DNA from: an uncultured Moraxella sp.
GTDB lineage: Bacteria > Pseudomonadota > Gammaproteobacteria > Pseudomonadales > Moraxellaceae
Assembly (NCBI GenBank): GCA_937889485.1
Contig: CALAPG010000289.1
Location: 1 to 10,261 of the forward strand
Length of the DNA: 10,261 nucleotides
Reading direction: 5' to 3'
Position numbers and translations under genes: made by a program
In this document: positions 1-9,578 of the stretch, in pieces
Position numbering within the stretch: position 1 is the first letter of the stretch
Layout: each line of letters opens with the position of its first letter
Notes under the pieces: model-generated
The model's database searches: none
What the model was told of the DNA's origin: nothing
What the model saw: only the letters and a program-made list of their open reading frames with translations

Positions 1-55
1 GAGCAGTGGACTTTTAATCCATTGGTCCCGCGTTCGAGTCGCGGACGATCCACCA
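1..55 (+). tRNA. tRNA-Lys (anticodon UUU), 5' end cut off by the window
   Basis: Partial lysine tRNA gene; the acceptor 5' strand and most of the D arm lie before the window. Visible parts: the end of the D stem (GAGC, 1-4), an anticodon stem GTGGA/TCCAT closing the 7-base loop CTTTTAA at 11-17 with anticodon TTT at 13-15, a T arm with stem CCGCG/CGCGG around loop TTCGAGT, the acceptor 3' strand ACGATCC, discriminator A, and an encoded CCA at 53-55. The TTT anticodon reads AAA/AAG lysine codons. The sequence closely resembles the known E. coli tRNA-Lys. A strong terminator follows at once, so this is the last gene of its transcript. Confidence 0.95.
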
Positions 56-60
56 AATTC

Positions 61-93
61 AAAAAACCCTTATCATTTTGATGAGGGTTTTTT
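61..93 (+). terminator. Intrinsic terminator of the tRNA-Lys transcript
   Basis: Near-perfect inverted repeat: a 15-base left arm (61-75, AAAAAACCCTTATCA) and right arm (79-93, TGATGAGGGTTTTTT) around a TTT loop, with a single G-U-type pair. The right arm ends in a run of six T, so it acts rightward. The run of six A at the left gives a matching T-run on the minus strand, so it could also stop leftward read-through from the lipoprotein gene. Confidence 0.9.
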
Positions 94-164
94 ATTGCCC
101 AAAAGCTACCGCGTCATAACTCTCCAAAAACCTCAGTGTTTATCGTTTTTTCCCCAGCTCTCAT

Positions 165-196
165 ATAAAAAAGCCAAGCCCCTGTAGGACTTGGCT
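165..196 (-). terminator. Intrinsic terminator of the lipoprotein gene
   Basis: Read on the minus strand, the arm AGCCAAGTCC (187-196) pairs with GGGCTTGGCT (172-181) with one mismatch around a 5-base loop, followed by a T-rich run (A-rich on the plus strand at about 165-172). It lies about 40 bases past the stop codon of the lipoprotein gene. The plus-strand stretch 94-164 between this and the tRNA terminator shows no gene or clear site. Confidence 0.8.
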
Positions 197-234
197 GGAT
201 ACTGTGAGCAATTATTTGTATAGCTTTATAGCGC

Positions 235-504
235 TTATTTTTGGTAAGGATAGTTAGGAGAGGTACTTAGTACATAGCCTGTTGCGCCGCCTGCGGCTGC
301 GCCAATTGCGGCAGCTTTGCCGATGTCGTTACGGTCGCCATCAGATTTTGCAAGCGCACCCAATGCTGCCCCTGCCACAGCGCCTTGCACAGCAGCACGC
401 CCTGAGCCATTGGTGGCGTTATAGCCGTTGGTGGTAGTGCAAGCGGTCATGGCAGCGGCGCTGGCAAGTGTTGCGGCAATGGTTAATAATTTGATGGCTT
501 TCAT
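235..504 (-). CDS. Small glycine-zipper outer-membrane lipoprotein (unknown function)
   Basis: Encodes 89 residues. The N-terminus is a typical lipoprotein signal: basic MKAIK, a hydrophobic/Ala stretch, then lipobox MTAC with the acylated cysteine at residue 22. The mature part starts with a polar TTTNGYNATNGSG linker and then has two Gly/Ala-rich GxxxG-like segments (about 38-52 and 61-78) joined by a charged KSDGDRND turn; this is the pattern of glycine-zipper or 17-kDa-antigen-like lipoproteins that insert in or pack against membranes. I chose ATG at 502-504 because GGAG sits 8 bases upstream; a longer frame would begin at TTG four codons earlier with no binding site. The gene is monocistronic between a terminator and a repeat-containing leader. 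A specific function cannot be assigned; an envelope stress or structural role is only a guess. Confidence 0.85.
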   Translation of the reverse strand: MKAIKLLTIAATLASAAAMTACTTTNGYNATNGSGRAAVQGAVAGAALGALAKSDGDRNDIGKAAAIGAAAGGATGYVLSTSPNYPYQK

Positions 505-532
505 AAGTGTCTCCAAGTGAACGTGGACGAGC

Positions 533-566
533 CTAGACTAGACTAGACTAGACTAGACTAGACTAG
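533..566. repeat. Pentanucleotide tandem repeat (CTAGA)6 plus CTAG
   Basis: Six perfect tandem copies of CTAGA followed by a partial CTAG: 34 bp with no interruption. It ends 28 bp upstream of the lipoprotein start codon. The repeat contains TAG in all three frames on both strands (a stop within every five codons), so it cannot be coding. It therefore belongs to the leader or promoter of the minus-strand lipoprotein gene. A perfect short-unit repeat is a candidate for copy-number change by slipped-strand mispairing. Confidence 0.95.
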
Positions 567-579
567 GGCTCATTCTGCT

Positions 580-585
580 ATGATA
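580..585 (-). promoter_or_regulatory. Candidate -10 element for the lipoprotein gene
   Basis: Minus-strand TATCAT in an AT-rich region; a start about 7 bases downstream would place the whole pentanucleotide repeat in a leader of roughly 70 bases. No good -35 is seen at 16-18 bp (TTAACA is about 20 bp away). An alternative minus-strand -10-like TATAAA lies at 625-630. The rest of 567-683 holds no gene that I can see. Confidence 0.35.
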
Positions 586-683
586 ACGCAAAATTTGAGC
601 AAAAATGTTAAAAATCCACAGAAATTTATACCTGTTTTGTAATTAATATTACGGGTCGTGTTCTAGGCATTAGGACTGATAGC

Positions 684-2771
<2,088 letters not shown>

Positions 2772-2818
2772 GCATGAATTTGCCCGTTTTTATTGTAAAC
2801 AGCTCACGACAAGCCCCT

Positions 2819-2856
2819 TAACAGCCCGTATTTACCACATCACGCTTGGGCTGTTA
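2819..2856. repeat. Inverted repeat in the zipA-ligA spacer
   Basis: Perfect 9-bp arms TAACAGCCC (2819-2827) and GGGCTGTTA (2848-2856) around a 20-base centre. There is no T-run on either side, so it is not a normal terminator. It lies about 48 bp upstream of the ligA -35 candidate and could be an operator or a stabilising RNA hairpin. The rest of the 2715-3002 spacer holds only the zipA terminator and the ligA promoter candidate. Confidence 0.5.
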
Positions 2857-2915
2857 TATGGGTATTAGGTCAAGTTTGTTTGCTTTTGCCTAAATACAGA
2901 CTCAAAAAATAGCTC

Positions 2916-2949
2916 AAAAAAAAGGCACCCGTGATGCGTGCCTTTTTTT
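2916..2949 (-). terminator. Intrinsic terminator of zipA
   Basis: AAAAAAAGGCAC (2917-2928) pairs with GTGCCTTTTTTT (2938-2949) around a 9-base loop: a 5-bp GC-containing core extended by A-T pairs, with a T-run on either strand. It sits 54 bases beyond the zipA stop. The hairpin is symmetrical and could work in both directions, but only zipA reads into it. Confidence 0.8.
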
Positions 2950-3002
2950 AGGAATGATTTTGTATAAATGATGTTGGGTGCGTGCTTGGGTATGACGGCT
3001 GA

Positions 3003-3932
3003 CTATTTGCCAAAATTAACAGCAAGCTCGCGCATGGCTTGGGTATTTTCTTTATTGATTGGCTCGCCTGTGTCGTCATATACCGTGGCATTTAGGTCAT
3101 GCGCGAGTAACCCTGCAATACTCATCATGCTATCAAACCCTTGCACCGCGCGCGGATGCGGCAGTGACAAAAACAGTACCAAGCCATTCATATTTTGGGT
3201 AGGCAAGCGGTTGAGGTCAAACGGAGAAATACCGTCGTTATCAATCATCATCATGCTAAACCATAACATGCCTGTGCCGTCTTTATTTTCGTAACGATGA
3301 AACATGTTCATCGCGCCAAATTTTAAGCCGTATTTGTCAATCAAATCAAGTAAATAAGACCCTTGAATACTGGCAAATTGTTGGTTAGGGAAAATACTTA
3401 TATTGACGTTTTGAATGGCGTTATTGAGTGGGCTATTTTGCTCTTGGTCAATCTGTGCTTGGATATGGGTGTCCAAAATTGGGCTGTTATCATTAAAGAC
3501 GTCATTTTTTAGTTGGTTTTCATCAAAGGTATGCACCACAGGGGTGATGGTTTCTGTGGCATTGGCTAGTAAGCTAAAGGCATCGTCGTCATTGTCAACA
3601 AATGACTTGGTCTGGGCAAGTAGCTGGTCATGGTGCTGACTGGTTTGCGCAGGCAAGGATGGCGCGGTAAGGTCAAGCTCGGTATTGTCGGCGCTAAGTT
3701 TGACTTCCCCTCGTGGGTTATCTGGGGTTATTTCCGCTTTAAACACCCCACTGTCTTCGGGCTTGGGGCGCTCATGGCGCGGCAAAATAGGCAAGCCATC
3801 TTTGTCGTGTTCGATTGCTTGGGTGGCTAGCAGTGCCTTGTTTTTTTGACGGATTGACTTTACCAAAATGTAAAGCCCCCAAACGATCGCCACGACCGCA
3901 AGTACGATTAAAATGAGTTGAGTGGTAGACAT
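3003..3932 (-). CDS. zipA: Cell division protein ZipA
   Basis: ZipA anchors the FtsZ ring to the inner membrane during septation. The 309-residue protein has the expected plan: a very short periplasmic N-terminus, one transmembrane helix (about 6-24, LILIVLAVVAIVWGLYILV), a basic KSIRQKNK stretch just inside, a long acidic/polar linker (about 40-170), and the C-terminal FtsZ-binding domain (about 175-305). That domain matches the family in patterns such as MNMFHRYENKDGTG (209-221 region), LWFSM and GLVLFLSLP. The linker is Asp/Asn/Gln-rich and lacks the strongly Pro/Gln-rich character of E. coli ZipA. I chose ATG 3930-3932 because AAGG lies 9 bases upstream; the longer frame begins at TTG. 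The gene lies between smc and ligA, as in Pseudomonas, with terminators on both sides. A weak minus-strand -10 candidate (TATAAC, 4006-4011) lies in the upstream spacer. Confidence 0.93.
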   Translation of the reverse strand: MSTTQLILIVLAVVAIVWGLYILVKSIRQKNKALLATQAIEHDKDGLPILPRHERPKPEDSGVFKAEITPDNPRGEVKLSADNTELDLTAPSLPAQTSQHHDQLLAQTKSFVDNDDDAFSLLANATETITPVVHTFDENQLKNDVFNDNSPILDTHIQAQIDQEQNSPLNNAIQNVNISIFPNQQFASIQGSYLLDLIDKYGLKFGAMNMFHRYENKDGTGMLWFSMMMIDNDGISPFDLNRLPTQNMNGLVLFLSLPHPRAVQGFDSMMSIAGLLAHDLNATVYDDTGEPINKENTQAMRELAVNFGK

Positions 3933-4038
3933 AAACAACGACCTTTGTTAAAGACAATCATGACCCTGTTTTGGGTACAATCTGCTTTGTATCAATATTT
4001 TTGTCGTTATACTATCATGACTTCATAAAATCATCTAG

Positions 4039-4070
4039 AAAAAACCCGCGGTGGCTTGACTTTTTGCGGG
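4039..4070 (-). terminator. Intrinsic terminator of smc
   Basis: On the minus strand CCCGC (4066-4070) pairs with GCGGG (4045-4049) around a 16-base loop, followed by six T (A-run at 4039-4044). It is 26 bases past the smc stop codon and before the zipA leader. The loop is longer than usual, so strength is uncertain. Confidence 0.65.
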
Positions 4071-4095
4071 CTATTTTTGTCAAAAATCCAAGTAC

Positions 4096-7000
4096 TTATA
4101 GCAAATACGCCTCAACTTCTGTCATATCCACACTCACAAGCTTTGAGATACCTGCTGTTGGCATGGTGACGCCTTTGAGCTCATCGGCAATTTGCATGGC
4201 AAGTTTGTTGTGGCTGATAAAAATAAATTGCACGTCTTTGGCAAGCTGTTGTATGAGGCGGGTAAAGCGCGCCACGTTAGCGTCATCGAGTGGGGCATCC
4301 ACTTCATCCAGCACACAAAATGGGGCGGGCTGTTGCTGAAAAATCGCAAAAATCAAACTCAGCGCGGTTAGGGTTTTTTCGCCGCCTGATAATAGTGCAA
4401 GTCGGCTGTTTTTCTTGCCTTTGGGCTGTGCCATGAGTTCAAGTCCCGCCTGCCAGCCTTTGCCCTCATTATCTGCCAACACTAGTTGGGCTTGTCCACC
4501 GCCAAATACTTGGGTAAACAGATTGTTTAGCGCCACGTTAACTTGGTCTAGCATTGCCATAAATAGCTGCTTGGTTTGTTGGTCGATGTGCTTGATGGCT
4601 TGCTGTAATTTTTCGCTGCTGGCGGTTAAGTCATTAATTTGGGTAGTCAATGGCTGTAATCGTTCATTGACTTGTGCCAGTTCTAGGACGGCGGCATGGT
4701 TGACCGCACCCAGTGCGCTCAGCTGATTTTTTAATGTTTCACGCTGTTTTTCGCTGTTTTTTCGCTGCGTATCAGATAGCGCGATGAGCGGCTCATTGTC
4801 ATTTGGCACCGATAGCTCATAATGGGCAAATTGTGCGCCGATTAATTGCTGATTTTGCTGCGCCAATGCCAGTGCAGTATAGGCAGTGTGGCTTTGCTGT
4901 TGTAGTTGTTCGTACTGCTGGGCGGCTTGCTGCTGGGCTTGCCAAATACTTTGAGCGGTGCTCTCTAAATGGCTAAGCGCGTCGCTTAGCTGTTGGTGTT
5001 TGTGATTGGATTCATCAAGCTGTGCCTGTTGGTGTGCTAGCTGCTGTTGTAGTTTGGGTAGCTGCTTGGCTTGGGTTTCAATTTTTTGTTGAAGCTGGGT
5101 ATATTCGCTTTGTAGCCGTGTTTGGTCTTGTTCAGCTTTGGTAAGCTGTTGGCTACTTGCAGTTATTTGCAGTTGGGCGGTGGCGATTGTTTGGTGTATG
5201 CGCTGCTGCTGCTGCTGCCATGTTTGCTGTTGTAGGCTCTGCTGGGATAGCTTGTCATCAAGCGCTTGCCGCTCTTTGATGTGCTGCTGCAAGGTGGGCT
5301 GCAGTGTGCTGAGTGCGTGGGTTAACGCGGTTAAATGAGTGTGTTCTTTGTCAAGCAGTTCATCCACCCCCACTCGGGTGTGAGTGAGGCTGCTGGCTTG
5401 GGCGTCTAAGCGCTGTTTATCTTGCTGCAATTGGTCAAACGCGGCTTGGTAGCGATGGGTGTAGTGGCGTTGGTCAGTTTGGCATTGCTGCTGCTGCTGG
5501 GTAAGGATCAATAGCTGTTGGCGGGCAGCTTGGTCTTGCGCTTGCCATTCTTGGAGGCTGATTGTTGCTTCTTGCAGGGCGTTGTTGAGCCGTTGTAACT
5601 GCGGCTGCTGCTGAAGCATTGCCTCAGTGATTTCTTCAATACGCCGTTCGTGGCTAAACTGCTGGCGTAGTGGTGTGGTTTTGTTAATTGTCTGTTGCAG
5701 CATGGTGGTGATATTCACCCATAATTGGTGATTGACCAAAATCAGCTGCTCGTCCATGCTTTGCAGCAATAGCCAATGCCCCTTTGGTAGATCAGCCAGC
5801 TTGGCGCTAAGCGTGGCAGACATCAATGATACAGGCTGTGGGTTTAGCCATACTTGGGTAAATAAAGTTAACTTGGGGGCAGCTATCAGGGTTGATAGCG
5901 GCAACCATGTGGATAGGCTTTGTGTCAATAAAGCGGATGTCGGCGCGTTGGTGGTATTTTGTGGGTCGTCCAAAAATACGGCGGTGGGCATCAAATGTGG
6001 CAGCAGCGATGGCGCTTGCTTTGTTGGTGGCTGTTCTGTTTGCTGTTCTGTTTGCTGCGCTGTTTGGTGAGCGGTATGCCACGCGGCAAATTGGGTTGAT
6101 AATAAATCAAATAACGGTGCAAATTTTTTACCCTGTTTGGTGAGCTGTAACTGGTCAATCAGTCGCGGCAGTTGTGACAGACCCTGCTGAGCCGCGCTGT
6201 TTGATGCTAGTAAGGATGGGCGTGCGGTGATCGCGGTTTGCTGGGCTAATAAGTTTTGTAGGGTGTGCTGCTCGGTTTGTAGGGCATGGTGCTGCTGTTC
6301 GGCTTGGCGCTGCTGACGGGTTAGGCTTTCCACTTCATCGGCTTGGTCGGCAAGCTGTTCTTGGCGTGCAAGGATACTTGCTTCAAGGTGGGTTATTTTA
6401 TCTCCAAGACTGGCAAGCTGTTTGTCAAAATCTGCCATATCACTGGGCAAAAATGTTTGTTCAAATGCTGCTTTTGCGGTGTGCCAAGCCGCTAAATCAC
6501 GCTGATGTTGCTGTTCACGTTGTTGTTCTTGTTGCTGCTGCTGCTCATGATGGCGGATGGTGCTTTGACTGACAGCCAGCTGTTTTTCGGTTTCAGTTTT
6601 TTGCTGATTGAGGGCGATTAACTGTTTGGCGATATGGTCGCGCTGTTGCTGGGTTTGTTGATGCACGTTTTGTAGTGCGTTAAGTTGTTGCTCAATCTGT
6701 GCTAGCTGCGCGGGCAATGGCGCAATCTGATGTTGGGCTTGCTGCTGCTGGGTATGTAAATCTTGTTGGTAATCGGCAAAGCGCTGCATCTCAAAGGCGA
6801 GTGTTTGGTGGCGCGCGCGGTCGTTATTTAGGTTTTGCTCGCTTTGCTTGAGTAAGCTTTGGGTTTCAAAATGCTGCTGCCACTGGCGCTGTACCAAGTG
6901 TTGCTGGGCTTGCAATTGCTGCTGCTGCTCGCTGATTTGTTGCTGAGTCTGTTGGTGCGCGTTATCAATTTCGGCAAGGTGCTGCTGTTTGGCTAGGACT

Positions 7001-7785
7001 TGTTGGCTGATGGCTTGGTAGTCATTGCGCAGTGCTTGCTGTTTTTGCTGCGCCTTTGCGTAGTCATCTAGCAAAAGCTGCTGTTGAATATTATCAAGCT
7101 GCTGCTGCCATGTTTGTGCTTGCTGGGCGGTTTTGGCTTGTTTTTCTAGGCGTTTTTGTTGGGCGGTTAATTCACTCACCATATCTTGTAGCCGCGCTAG
7201 ATTGTCGTGCGCGGTGTCTAGCTGCTTTTGGGTGTCGCTGCGGCGACTTTGGTAGCGTGACACACCTGATGCCTCTTCAATAAATTCTCGAAGTTGCCAA
7301 GGATTAGCGTCAATAATACGCCCGATCATCCCCTGCTCAATCACGGCGTATGACCTTGCCCCAAGCCCTGTACCCAAAAACACATCTATCACATCACGGC
7401 GGCGTACTTTGGTACCATTGATAAAATAATCAGACTTGCCTTCTTTGTTGATTTGGCGGCGCACCGCCAATTCTTGGTATAAATTTAGCGCATGCAAAAT
7501 ACCCCGATTTTCCCCAGTTGCTTGGGTATGTTCAAACACCAATTCGACACTCGCCAAACTTTTTGGCGCTTTGTCCTGTGTCCCAGCAAAAATCACATCA
7601 CTCATCGCCCCACCGCGTAGCTGTTTGGCAGAGGACTCACCAAGCACCCAGCGGATGGCGTCAATGACATTGGATTTGCCGCAGCCATTGGGACCTACAA
7701 TGGCAGTAATGGTTTTGGAAAAATGAAAAGTGGTGGGATTGGCAAAAGATTTAAAGCCTGCAAGTTTGAGCTGTTTTAACCGCAT
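4096..7785 (-). CDS. smc: Chromosome segregation protein SMC
   Basis: SMC ATPase that compacts and segregates the chromosome, normally with ScpA and ScpB (not in this window). At 1229 residues it is somewhat longer than typical bacterial SMCs. The N-terminal head has Walker A GPNGCGKSN (31-39) and EEASGVSRYQSRR (170-182); the C-terminal head has the signature LSGGEKT (from 1132), Walker B FCVLDE (1156-1161) and the switch His1192 in SHNK. Two long coiled-coil arms (about 185-515 and 710-1060) flank a divergent hinge region (about 515-710) without the canonical glycine-rich hinge motif, as in other gamma/betaproteobacterial SMCs. The arms are extraordinarily rich in glutamine: 41 of 120 residues at 208-327, with runs such as HEQQQQQEQQREQQHQR at 413-429. 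The start ATG is set by the conserved MRLKQLKLAGFKSF beginning; the ribosome binding site is weak. Confidence 0.96.
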   Translation of the reverse strand: MRLKQLKLAGFKSFANPTTFHFSKTITAIVGPNGCGKSNVIDAIRWVLGESSAKQLRGGAMSDVIFAGTQDKAPKSLASVELVFEHTQATGENRGILHALNLYQELAVRRQINKEGKSDYFINGTKVRRRDVIDVFLGTGLGARSYAVIEQGMIGRIIDANPWQLREFIEEASGVSRYQSRRSDTQKQLDTAHDNLARLQDMVSELTAQQKRLEKQAKTAQQAQTWQQQLDNIQQQLLLDDYAKAQQKQQALRNDYQAISQQVLAKQQHLAEIDNAHQQTQQQISEQQQQLQAQQHLVQRQWQQHFETQSLLKQSEQNLNNDRARHQTLAFEMQRFADYQQDLHTQQQQAQHQIAPLPAQLAQIEQQLNALQNVHQQTQQQRDHIAKQLIALNQQKTETEKQLAVSQSTIRHHEQQQQQEQQREQQHQRDLAAWHTAKAAFEQTFLPSDMADFDKQLASLGDKITHLEASILARQEQLADQADEVESLTRQQRQAEQQHHALQTEQHTLQNLLAQQTAITARPSLLASNSAAQQGLSQLPRLIDQLQLTKQGKKFAPLFDLLSTQFAAWHTAHQTAQQTEQQTEQPPTKQAPSLLPHLMPTAVFLDDPQNTTNAPTSALLTQSLSTWLPLSTLIAAPKLTLFTQVWLNPQPVSLMSATLSAKLADLPKGHWLLLQSMDEQLILVNHQLWVNITTMLQQTINKTTPLRQQFSHERRIEEITEAMLQQQPQLQRLNNALQEATISLQEWQAQDQAARQQLLILTQQQQQCQTDQRHYTHRYQAAFDQLQQDKQRLDAQASSLTHTRVGVDELLDKEHTHLTALTHALSTLQPTLQQHIKERQALDDKLSQQSLQQQTWQQQQQRIHQTIATAQLQITASSQQLTKAEQDQTRLQSEYTQLQQKIETQAKQLPKLQQQLAHQQAQLDESNHKHQQLSDALSHLESTAQSIWQAQQQAAQQYEQLQQQSHTAYTALALAQQNQQLIGAQFAHYELSVPNDNEPLIALSDTQRKNSEKQRETLKNQLSALGAVNHAAVLELAQVNERLQPLTTQINDLTASSEKLQQAIKHIDQQTKQLFMAMLDQVNVALNNLFTQVFGGGQAQLVLADNEGKGWQAGLELMAQPKGKKNSRLALLSGGEKTLTALSLIFAIFQQQPAPFCVLDEVDAPLDDANVARFTRLIQQLAKDVQFIFISHNKLAMQIADELKGVTMPTAGISKLVSVDMTEVEAYLL
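6031..6066. repeat. 12-bp in-frame tandem repeat inside smc
   Basis: Three tandem 12-bp units on the plus strand: CTGTTCTGTTTG (6031-6042), an identical copy (6043-6054), and CTGCGCTGTTTG with two changes (6055-6066). On the coding strand they give the tetrapeptides QTAQ, QTEQ, QTEQ at SMC residues 574-585, within the poorly conserved hinge region. Copy-number change would add or remove four residues without a frameshift. Confidence 0.9.
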
Positions 7786-7817
7786 GGTAGTTTATAAACT
7801 GGTCGAAAAAAGGGGTT

Positions 7818-7826
7818 ATTTTAGCA
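7818..7826 (-). promoter_or_regulatory. Extended -10 promoter candidate of smc
   Basis: The minus strand reads TGCTAAAAT, an extended -10 (TGn plus TAAAAT), about 32 bp upstream of the smc ATG. The -35 position at 17-bp spacing (7841-7846, TCGCAA) is poor, as is common with extended -10 promoters. It is back-to-back with the hemF promoter. Confidence 0.55.
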
Positions 7827-7911
7827 AAAATTTGCCAGTTTTGCGATTGGATTTGCGCGCTAAGCTTTGCGTGTGTAGCGGCATGCTGACCACGGATTTT
7901 TGCGCGCGCCG

Positions 7912-8927
<1,016 letters not shown>

Positions 8928-8946
8928 CCCAAGCCTTAATCCAAAC

Positions 8947-8971
8947 AAAAGGGCACATTGATTGCCCTTTT
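8947..8971. terminator. Bidirectional terminator between hemF and the glyoxalase gene
   Basis: AAAAGGGCA (8947-8955) and TGCCCTTTT (8963-8971) form a perfect 9-bp stem with a 7-base loop. It lies 19 bases after the hemF stop and 13 bases after the stop of the converging minus-strand gene, so it serves both. The T-run is short (four) on each strand. Confidence 0.8.
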
Positions 8972-8984
8972 GGGTACCATGCGA

Positions 8985-9494
8985 TTAGCCCATCAAGTTT
9001 GGCTGCACAATTTCGATCCAGTAGCCATCGGGATCTTTGATAAAGGCAATGTTTTTCATGCTACCTTCTTCTGGGCGCTTTTTAAAGACCACATTGTTTT
9101 GGTCAAACCAAGCCACTGCCGCGCTCAAGTTTGGTACGCTAAAGCAAATATGCCCAAAACCTTGCGGCGCCTCGTTGCCATCATGGTAGTGAAAATTGGC
9201 GTCGTTTTCTGTGCCATAGTTATGGGTCAACTCCAAAATACCTGGGCGTGCAAAAGCAAATTCGGCGCGTTTGGCGTCATCAGTTGGCAAAGCGGCTTTT
9301 TCAGCGTCGGTCAGTTTTGCCAAAAAATACAAATCAAACTGGGCACTTGGGTATGGTTTGGTATGCAGCAGCGTCATACCCAAAATATTTTGATAAAACG
9401 CCAGTGACACTGCGGGATCTTTGACTCGCAGCATGGTATGGTTAAATACAAAATTTTGGGTGGCTTCATGGGTAGAAGTAGAAATAGGGGACAT
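8985..9494 (-). CDS. gloA: Lactoylglutathione lyase (glyoxalase I), long zinc-type form
   Basis: Converts the hemithioacetal of methylglyoxal and glutathione to S-lactoylglutathione, the first step in methylglyoxal detoxification. It is 169 residues with two VOC/betaalphabetabetabeta modules. Diagnostic stretches: FNHTMLRVKDPAVSLAFY (17-34), ILGMTLL, LELTHNYGTE (87-96), GFGHICFSVP (112-121) and KDPDGYWIEI (153-162). Metal ligands by family alignment are His19, Glu88, His115 and Glu161. The length and the inserts (for example 59-83, and HNYGTEND) match the longer human/Pseudomonas-like form, usually zinc-dependent, rather than the roughly 135-residue nickel-type E. coli GloA; the metal is inferred from this. 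The ATG at 9492-9494 has AAGGA six bases upstream. No convincing promoter or upstream terminator was seen in the 84-bp gap to the next gene, so it may be partly co-transcribed with it. Confidence 0.93.
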   Translation of the reverse strand: MSPISTSTHEATQNFVFNHTMLRVKDPAVSLAFYQNILGMTLLHTKPYPSAQFDLYFLAKLTDAEKAALPTDDAKRAEFAFARPGILELTHNYGTENDANFHYHDGNEAPQGFGHICFSVPNLSAAVAWFDQNNVVFKKRPEEGSMKNIAFIKDPDGYWIEIVQPNLMG

Positions 9495-9578
9495 AACATT
9501 CCTTCAATCGCAAAAAATAACAAAAGCTGTCTGATTATCACGGTACGGTGTTACCCTAACCGCTTGCCAGCGCTAGAC

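Noticed and set aside
505..516. TTG start four codons upstream for the lipoprotein
   Set aside because: The GGAG binding site lies within these codons and is correctly spaced for the ATG at 502-504.
5138..6143. Open frames on both strands inside smc (for example Cys-rich 5138-5338 and 5732-6070)
   Set aside because: The Cys/Trp/Val-rich translations are what CTG/TTG-rich antisense of polyglutamine codons gives; SMC occupies the region.
5040..7160. Recurrent CTG-rich short repeats, considered as a CRISPR or other repeat array
   Set aside because: No constant repeat with unique spacers; the pattern is explained by glutamine codons of SMC on the minus strand.
8958..9407. Plus-strand frame of 149 codons antisense to the glyoxalase gene
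   Set aside because: It begins inside the bidirectional terminator stem and overlaps a protein with all four metal ligands conserved.
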